NCBI GenBank assembly: GCA_958348565.1
Contig: CATVZP010000040.1
Coordinates: 1-17,836, forward strand
Source of the DNA: an uncultured Collinsella sp.
Lineage (GTDB): Bacteria; Actinomycetota; Coriobacteriia; Coriobacteriales; Coriobacteriaceae
Reading direction: 5' to 3'
Length of the DNA stretch: 17,836 bases
Shown piece by piece: positions 14,032 through 17,836 of the stretch. The first letter of the stretch is position 1. Every line of letters starts with the position of its first letter. Under the pieces are notes generated by a model. That model saw only the letters and a list, made by a program, of their open reading frames with translations. It searched no databases and had not been told where the DNA came from. The position numbers were made by a program, and so were the translations under genes.

Positions 14032-14892
14032 TTACTCCTCCGCCTTTGCGGCATCCCACAGGTCGTTGAGGCCGTGGGTCGAGAGCTCGGCCAGATCCAC
14101 GTGGGCATCGGCCGCCATCTGCTCCATCGCGGCCCAGCGGCGGCGAAACTTGGCCGTGCTCGCACGCAGGGCGCTCTCGGCGTCGATACCCTCCTTGCGC
14201 GCAACGTTGACAAGGGCAAAGAGTAGGTCACCAAACTCCGTCTCGCGCTCGGGCGTTCCGGGAGCCTCGGCCTCAAACTCGGCACGCTCCTCGGCAACCT
14301 CGTCCCACACATCCTGGACCGTCTCCCACTCAAAGCCCACGGCCGCCGCCTTGCGCGAGACCTTTTGCGCTTGCATCAGCGCCGGCAGGTGCGTGGGCAC
14401 GCCGTCGAGCAGTCCCTCGGGCGCGGCCTCGCCTGCCGCCACGGCCTTGTCCTTGGCGGCCTTCTCGGCAAGCTTGACCTCGTCCCAAATCTTGAGCACC
14501 TCGTCAGAGCTGTCGGCATCCGCATCGCCAAACACGTGCGGATGACGGCGAATGAGCTTGGCGTCGATATCGTGCGCCACGTCGGCCAGCGTAAACTCGC
14601 CGGCGTCGGCAGCAATCTGCGCATGCAGCACGACCTGCATGAGCACGTCGCCCAGCTCCTCGCGCAGGTGAACCGCGTCGTCCGCCTCGATGCAGTCGAG
14701 CGCCTCGTAGGCCTCCTCGATCATGTTCTTGCCAATGCTGCGGTGCGTCTGCTCGCGGTCCCACGGGCAGCCGTCGGGCTGACGCAAGCGCCAGACGGTC
14801 TGCACCAGATGTTGTAGCTCGGCCGACGCGTCGACCAGCGTGGACAAATCGCGCGAGCCCTCGGCATTTTGCTGAGCCATGTGCTGCGCCAT
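14032..14892 (-). CDS. mazG: MazG nucleoside triphosphate pyrophosphohydrolase
   Basis: This 286-residue protein is of the two-domain MazG type, which hydrolyses (d)NTPs to NMP and pyrophosphate and helps clear abnormal nucleotides. The N-terminal domain shows the conserved LRQPDGCPWDREQTH and the metal-binding EEAYE ... REELGDVLMQ pattern. The C-terminal repeat shows EVAEERAEFEAE ... ETEFGDLLFALVNVARK. After an acidic linker, the end has FRRRWAAMEQ, as in other MazG proteins. The start at 14892 follows GGAGGAGG by seven bases and lies two bases after the stop of the yfcE-like gene, which points to coupling. The frame stays open upstream across that gene, but that is an overlapping-frame effect and not a fusion. 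Confidence 0.95.
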   Translation of the reverse strand: MAQHMAQQNAEGSRDLSTLVDASAELQHLVQTVWRLRQPDGCPWDREQTHRSIGKNMIEEAYEALDCIEADDAVHLREELGDVLMQVVLHAQIAADAGEFTLADVAHDIDAKLIRRHPHVFGDADADSSDEVLKIWDEVKLAEKAAKDKAVAAGEAAPEGLLDGVPTHLPALMQAQKVSRKAAAVGFEWETVQDVWDEVAEERAEFEAEAPGTPERETEFGDLLFALVNVARKEGIDAESALRASTAKFRRRWAAMEQMAADAHVDLAELSTHGLNDLWDAAKAEE

Positions 14893-14894
14893 GG

Positions 14895-15443
14895 TTAGTC
14901 CTCCTCCAGGATCACGTGGCGGAACGCTCCGCCCTCGTAGATGCCGTAGCTGTGCGTGCCGTCCTTGGGGATGCTCACGCTGCCGGGGTTGAAGAGCCAC
15001 AGGCCCGGGTGTGCAGCGCTTTCCTCGTTGACCTTGATGTGCGTATGGCCGTAGACGAGCGCGGAGCCCTCGGGCAGCACGGGCGCGTGGTCGACGCTGT
15101 TGTGCATGCCGGCGCCAAAGACATGGCCGTGCGTCAGGAACAGCTCGCGGCCGGTCTCGTCGAACAGCGTGGCGTAGTCGGCCATGACGGGAAAGTCGAG
15201 GACCATCTGGTCGACCTCGGCATCGCAGTTGCCGCGTACCGCGATGATGCGGTCGGCCAGGGCGTTGAGCAGCGGGATCACGCGCTTGGGGGCGTAATCG
15301 CGCGGCAGGTCGTTGCGCGGACCGTGGTAGAGCAGGTCGCCCAGCAGCACAATGCGATCGGGCTGCTCGGACTCGATGGCGGCGCAAAGGCGTTCGGCCC
15401 AATATGCCGAGCCGTGGATGTCGGAAGCGATGAGGTATTTCAT
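14895..15443 (-). CDS. yfcE: YfcE-type phosphodiesterase
   Basis: This 182-residue protein is a single-domain calcineurin-like phosphoesterase of the YfcE/MJ0936 type. Metal ligands are visible in ASDIHG (D8, H10), LLGDLLYHGPRN (D36), VRGNCDAEVDQM, LTHGHVFGA and VYGHTH. The length and the GNCD motif match E. coli YfcE, which acts on artificial phosphodiesters; its natural substrate is unknown. AAGGATC lies before the ATG. It is the middle gene of a three-gene operon, 60 bases after larC and two bases before mazG. Confidence 0.9.
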   Translation of the reverse strand: MKYLIASDIHGSAYWAERLCAAIESEQPDRIVLLGDLLYHGPRNDLPRDYAPKRVIPLLNALADRIIAVRGNCDAEVDQMVLDFPVMADYATLFDETGRELFLTHGHVFGAGMHNSVDHAPVLPEGSALVYGHTHIKVNEESAAHPGLWLFNPGSVSIPKDGTHSYGIYEGGAFRHVILEED

Positions 15444-15503
15444 GGGGAGATCCTTTCGAATGGGGTTGATATGGCTGGGCGCAGGATGTCGCCACCAGCC
15501 GCG

Positions 15504-15989
15504 TTATTCAAATCGCAGTGCCACGGCTTGTGCCGCCTGCATCACGCGCTGGAGCGGCACATTGTGCTCGCGGGCGAGACGGGCGCAGTCCTCGTACTCG
15601 GGCGCTGCACGCTCGCTGCCGTCGGGCAGGGTTGCCACCTTGACGGACACCTCGCCCCATAGCGTCGTTACGCGCTCAAAGCGGCGTGGCAGGCAAACGC
15701 GCTCCATGACCTGGCGACGAATGCCGTTGGTCGTGGTTTCCAAAAAGATAATCGTCTGCAGGCGCTCGATATCCTCGTGAGCACAGATTACCTGTAGCTG
15801 CCAACTGGGACGGCCTTTCTTGCAATAGAGGGGCAGCCAATGCACCTCGCGCGCACCCGCCTCGCGCAGGCGGTCGGCAGCGTAGGCGAGCACCTCGGGC
15901 GACGCGTCGTCGATGTCGCATTCCAGCTTGACGATGGTCTCGGGCGCATCGGTCTCGCGGGACAGCGGGGATGTGCTATCGCATTGCAT
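15504..15989 (-). CDS. larC: stand-alone LarC C-terminal domain (nickel-pincer cofactor)
   Basis: This 161-residue protein corresponds to only the C-terminal half of LarC (LarC2). Full LarC inserts nickel into the pyridinium bisthiocarboxylate mononucleotide of lactate racemase-type enzymes. Family landmarks are KLECDIDDASPEVLAYAADR, EAGAREV, LPLYCKKGRPSWQLQVIC, ETTTNGIRRQVMER and EYEDCARLAREHNVPL. The N-terminal LarC1 part (about 250 residues) is absent: upstream lies non-coding DNA and then a gene on the other strand. In Lactobacillus plantarum LarC1 and LarC2 are joined by a programmed frameshift; nothing like that is possible here. The start at 15989 has AAAGGA ten bases upstream; an ATG at 16028 would add 13 residues. 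No larA, larB or larE is visible in the window. Confidence 0.85.
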   Translation of the reverse strand: MQCDSTSPLSRETDAPETIVKLECDIDDASPEVLAYAADRLREAGAREVHWLPLYCKKGRPSWQLQVICAHEDIERLQTIIFLETTTNGIRRQVMERVCLPRRFERVTTLWGEVSVKVATLPDGSERAAPEYEDCARLAREHNVPLQRVMQAAQAVALRFE

Positions 15990-16131
15990 ACGGTCCGGAT
16001 CCTTTCCGCGCGGGCTCGTTTTGTTCATCCAAACGCTAGCACATCGCGGGCGGCGCAGAGGCGGCGTCATGGGATAGATGCGACTTTTGCTGGGCGCAAG
16101 TGCTGGCGCGCTCCAACGCCGGCCCGCTCCA

Positions 16132-16203
16132 CTCAAACGTGTACGTCAGCCTCCAAACATGTCATTTTTTGCAGCTTTTTGAGGCTGATGTACATGTTTT
16201 GAG
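16132..16203. repeat. large hairpin in the larC/PHP divergent region
   Basis: The left arm, 16132-16153, begins CTCAAACGTGTACGTCAG. The right arm, 16181-16203, begins GAGGCTGATGTACATG. They pair over 22 positions with one bulged base. The only two non-Watson-Crick positions are G-T, i.e. wobbles in a plus-strand RNA. The T-rich loop is 27 nt. A second inverted pair, AAACATGT (16155-16162) / ACATGTTT (16192-16199), competes with it. The rest of the 340-base divergent region (15990-16329) shows only a TACAAT -10 candidate for the PHP gene at 16292-16297. Confidence 0.7.
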
Positions 16204-16329
16204 AGCGCAAGCGAGGCCGCACCGCGCGCCGCACAGCCTTTCCAATCGATTTCGACCCCTGGCGTGCCCGGCGTGTTGAAAGCTGCGCCATTACAATGGA
16301 GCGGATTCGCTTGACGCAAGGGAGCTGCC

Positions 16330-17241
16330 ATGTCTGCTTGCCCGATGGTCGATTGCCATACCCACACCTCGTTTTCGGACGGACATGCCTCGTTTGAGGA
16401 CAACGTTCGCGCCGCTGCTGCGGCCGGTTGCCGCGTCATGGTCTCGACCGACCATCTCGCCCTGCCCGCCAGCATGGACGCCAACTGCGAAGTGCAGGTT
16501 GTCGAGGGCGACCTGCCGGCACATCGTCTGGCCTTTGAGGACGCCCGCAAACTCGCCGCGCAGATTGCGCCGGAGCTCGAGCTTATCTATGGCTTTGAAT
16601 GCGATTGGTACGAGGGCTGCGAGCCTTTGGTTGAGCGCTGGTCCCAGGGCGCCGTCGTACGCCTGGGCAGTGTGCATTGGATTGGCAACCCAGGCGATAT
16701 CATGGCCGGTGCCGCGGGTACGGCGGGAACGGAAAACGTCGCTCGCCCCGATACACCCGATTCCCTTTGCGGTTGGATCGACGACGACACCAACCTGCAC
16801 GTTTGGGAAAACCTGGGGGTACGCGGCGTGTGGGAGCGCTACGTCGACGACTGGTGCCGCGCCTGCGAGAGCCCGCTCAACTTTGATGTGATGGCTCATC
16901 CCGACCTGGTCATGCGCTTTTCGAAGGAAGGCTTTGCGCCCGACTTTGACCCCGCACCGTTTTGGCAGCAGATGGCCGAATGCGCCCACGATACGGGCCG
17001 CCGCATTGAGGTCTCGACCGCCGCACCGCGCAAGGGCCTCGACGACTATTACCCCTCGACGGGGCTGTTGCGTTGCTTCGCCCACGCCGAAGTACCCATC
17101 ACCTTTGGCTCGGACGCGCACCGCGCCTGCGACATCTGCTGGAATATCCGCGAGGCACAAGCCCGCGCCTACGACTGCGGCTACCGAACCTACGATATCC
17201 CCCACCCCACCGGCGAATGGGAATCCACACCCCTCGACTAA
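16330..17241 (+). CDS. PHP-family phosphatase, probable histidinol-phosphatase
   Basis: This 303-residue protein of the polymerase-and-histidinol-phosphatase fold has all the metal ligands: H10 and H12 (DCHTHTSFSDGH), D17, H42 (STDHLA), E90 (YGFECDW), H116 (GSVHWIG), H190 (VMAHPDL), and D262 and H264 (GSDAHR). The HisK type dephosphorylates histidinol phosphate in histidine synthesis. The neighbouring hisE fits this role, but family members also act on other phosphates, so the substrate is inferred. AAGGGAG lies six bases before the ATG. The stop is two bases from the stop of a partial second copy of the hisE end, suggesting that PHP and hisE once met tail to tail. Confidence 0.88.
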   Translation: MSACPMVDCHTHTSFSDGHASFEDNVRAAAAAGCRVMVSTDHLALPASMDANCEVQVVEGDLPAHRLAFEDARKLAAQIAPELELIYGFECDWYEGCEPLVERWSQGAVVRLGSVHWIGNPGDIMAGAAGTAGTENVARPDTPDSLCGWIDDDTNLHVWENLGVRGVWERYVDDWCRACESPLNFDVMAHPDLVMRFSKEGFAPDFDPAPFWQQMAECAHDTGRRIEVSTAAPRKGLDDYYPSTGLLRCFAHAEVPITFGSDAHRACDICWNIREAQARAYDCGYRTYDIPHPTGEWESTPLD

Positions 17242-17298
17242 GACTAGTGGCGGCGGGCGTTGAGTTCGCCGGCCAGCTCGTCGAGGGTGATACCGTAG
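17242..17298 (-). pseudogene. hisE: duplicate of the hisE 3' end
   Basis: These 57 bases match the end of hisE (17638-17694) at 55 of 57 positions, offset by 396 bases. On the minus strand they encode YGITLDELAGELNARRH and a stop, exactly as in hisE. Both differences fall in third codon positions and are silent (one Gly, one Leu codon). The copy stops abruptly at 17298, where the terminal repeat of the element begins. Confidence 0.93.
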
Positions 17299-17630
17299 TC
17301 ATTGGGGACGTTCTTAAACGACTAGTCATTGGGGACACTCTTCACAAATGACCCCTTGGGGACGGAGGAAAACGGATCGCTTCGCTCGCCACCGACGCCC
17401 GTGCAACACTGCCCGCCAAAAAGAACGCCCGTTTACTACGATGAACCGCAAACCTCCGACCATCGGCTTAATGCGGGTAATAAAACCGCAGGTAGAAGCG
17501 TTGACAATTTGCTCAAAACCGACATGTGGTCAGCAAGTTCGTTTTCAACGTAGTAATCGGGCGTGTTATTTGGCAGTGCCGGCAAAGACTGTCCCAAACG
17601 ACCAGTCGTTTAAGAACGTCCCCAATGACT
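17297..17630. mobile_element. non-autonomous element with 46-nt terminal inverted repeats
   Basis: The left end (17297-17342) and the reverse complement of the right end (17585-17630) agree at 42 of 46 positions; the first 27 are identical. The interior, of about 240 bases, encodes no credible protein. It contains a second, nested inverted repeat: 17425-17445 and 17544-17564, agreeing at 19 of 21 positions (core ACGCCCG). The element is flanked by the two copies of the hisE 3' end. The GGGGACGTTCTT / GGGGACACTCTT ends resemble repeats mobilised by REP-associated tyrosine transposases, but no transposase is present here, so that link is inference. The stretch 17242-17639 otherwise holds nothing. 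Confidence 0.75.
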
Positions 17631-17639
17631 ACCCAATGA

Positions 17640-17836
17640 CTAGTGGCGGCGGGCGTTGAGTTCGCCGGCCAGCTCGTCAAGGGTGATGCCGTAGCGCTCG
17701 AGCGTCACGAGCAGGTGGTAGACCAGGTCGCCGGCCTCGTAGCGAATGTGATCGTGGTCGTTATCCTTGCAGGCCATGATCACCTCGCTCGCCTCCTCGG
17801 CAAGCTTCTTGAGCAGCTCGTCCTCGACGTCGGTCA
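17640..17836 (-). CDS. hisE: phosphoribosyl-ATP pyrophosphatase, 5' part outside the window
   Basis: The last 64 codons of hisE are present and the gene runs off the right edge. HisE removes pyrophosphate from phosphoribosyl-ATP, the second step of histidine synthesis. It belongs to the same all-alpha pyrophosphohydrolase superfamily as MazG. Visible motifs are the metal-binding LLKKLAEEASEVIMACK and HIRYEAGDLVYHLLVTL, with the typical C-terminal tail ending LNARRH. The intact gene uses the distal copy of its own 3' end; the proximal copy at 17242-17298 is cut off from it by the element. Confidence 0.93.
   Translation of the reverse strand, partial: TDVEDELLKKLAEEASEVIMACKDNDHDHIRYEAGDLVYHLLVTLERYGITLDELAGELNARRH

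Noticed and set aside
14032..15495. Single 487-codon frame suggesting a fusion with MazG
   Set aside because: The upstream part overlaps the YfcE-type gene in another frame and is Arg-rich without domain character. MazG has its own start with a strong GGAGGAGG.
17348..17659. 103-codon plus-strand frame inside the repeat element
   Set aside because: It runs through the right terminal repeat into the hisE end, has no ribosome binding site and no domain pattern. It is not a transposase.
1..17836. CRISPR array, prophage or toxin-antitoxin pair
   Set aside because: No regularly spaced direct repeats with unique spacers, no integrase, capsid or terminase gene, and no adjacent pair of small toxin/antitoxin genes was seen.

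Overview
The window looks like a chromosomal segment of a high-GC member of the Actinomycetota, most likely class Coriobacteriia and close to Collinsella. This rests on base composition, on the order eno - ftsB/divIC-like - ppx (a known actinobacterial arrangement), on extended -10 promoters of the TGnTATAaY type, and on the protein sequences. The genus is inferred from recognition and was not tested by a search. Most of the window is ordinary core genome. The unusual material sits between the genes, as a family of GGGGAC-containing repeats and several large hairpins.

Layout. At 1-3.1 kb, a GNAT acetyltransferase (+) faces a secreted or membrane DUF2207 protein (-) with a poly-Gly tail; both flanks of the DUF2207 gene carry 46-nt repeats. 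At 3.1-5.6 kb, a hairpin-rich intergenic stretch (possible small RNA) precedes an apparently leaderless gluQ (+), which converges on a calcineurin-like phosphoesterase and a small two-helix membrane protein (both -). At 5.8-8.6 kb lies an operon of a DUF4342 membrane protein, an OmpR-type response regulator and a sensor histidine kinase, closed by a bidirectional terminator. At 8.66-9.34 kb a VOC (glyoxalase-fold) protein and an orphan galactitol-type PTS IIB subunit form a two-gene unit (-). At 9.5-10.6 kb come a membrane-anchored helical protein, tRNA-Leu(UAA) with its terminator, and two structured repeat regions, one of them carrying partial copies of the tRNA 3' end.

At 10.56-13.85 kb are ppx/gppA, an FtsB/DivIC-like division protein and enolase (all -). 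At 14.0-16.0 kb the operon larC C-terminal domain - yfcE-like phosphoesterase - mazG (all -) follows. From 16.3 kb a PHP-family phosphatase (probable histidinol-phosphatase) runs + and originally converged on hisE (-), which is cut by the window edge.

The most striking observation is at the right end. The last 57 bp of the hisE region occur twice, 396 bp apart, with only two silent differences. Between the copies lies a non-coding element with 46-nt terminal inverted repeats (42/46 identical). The same 46-nt repeat occurs singly at about 951 and 3140. This looks like a non-autonomous mobile element that entered the hisE 3' end while a second copy of that end keeps the gene intact. Other points of interest are a stand-alone LarC C-terminal domain without the N-terminal half, and the structured DNA beside tRNA-Leu.
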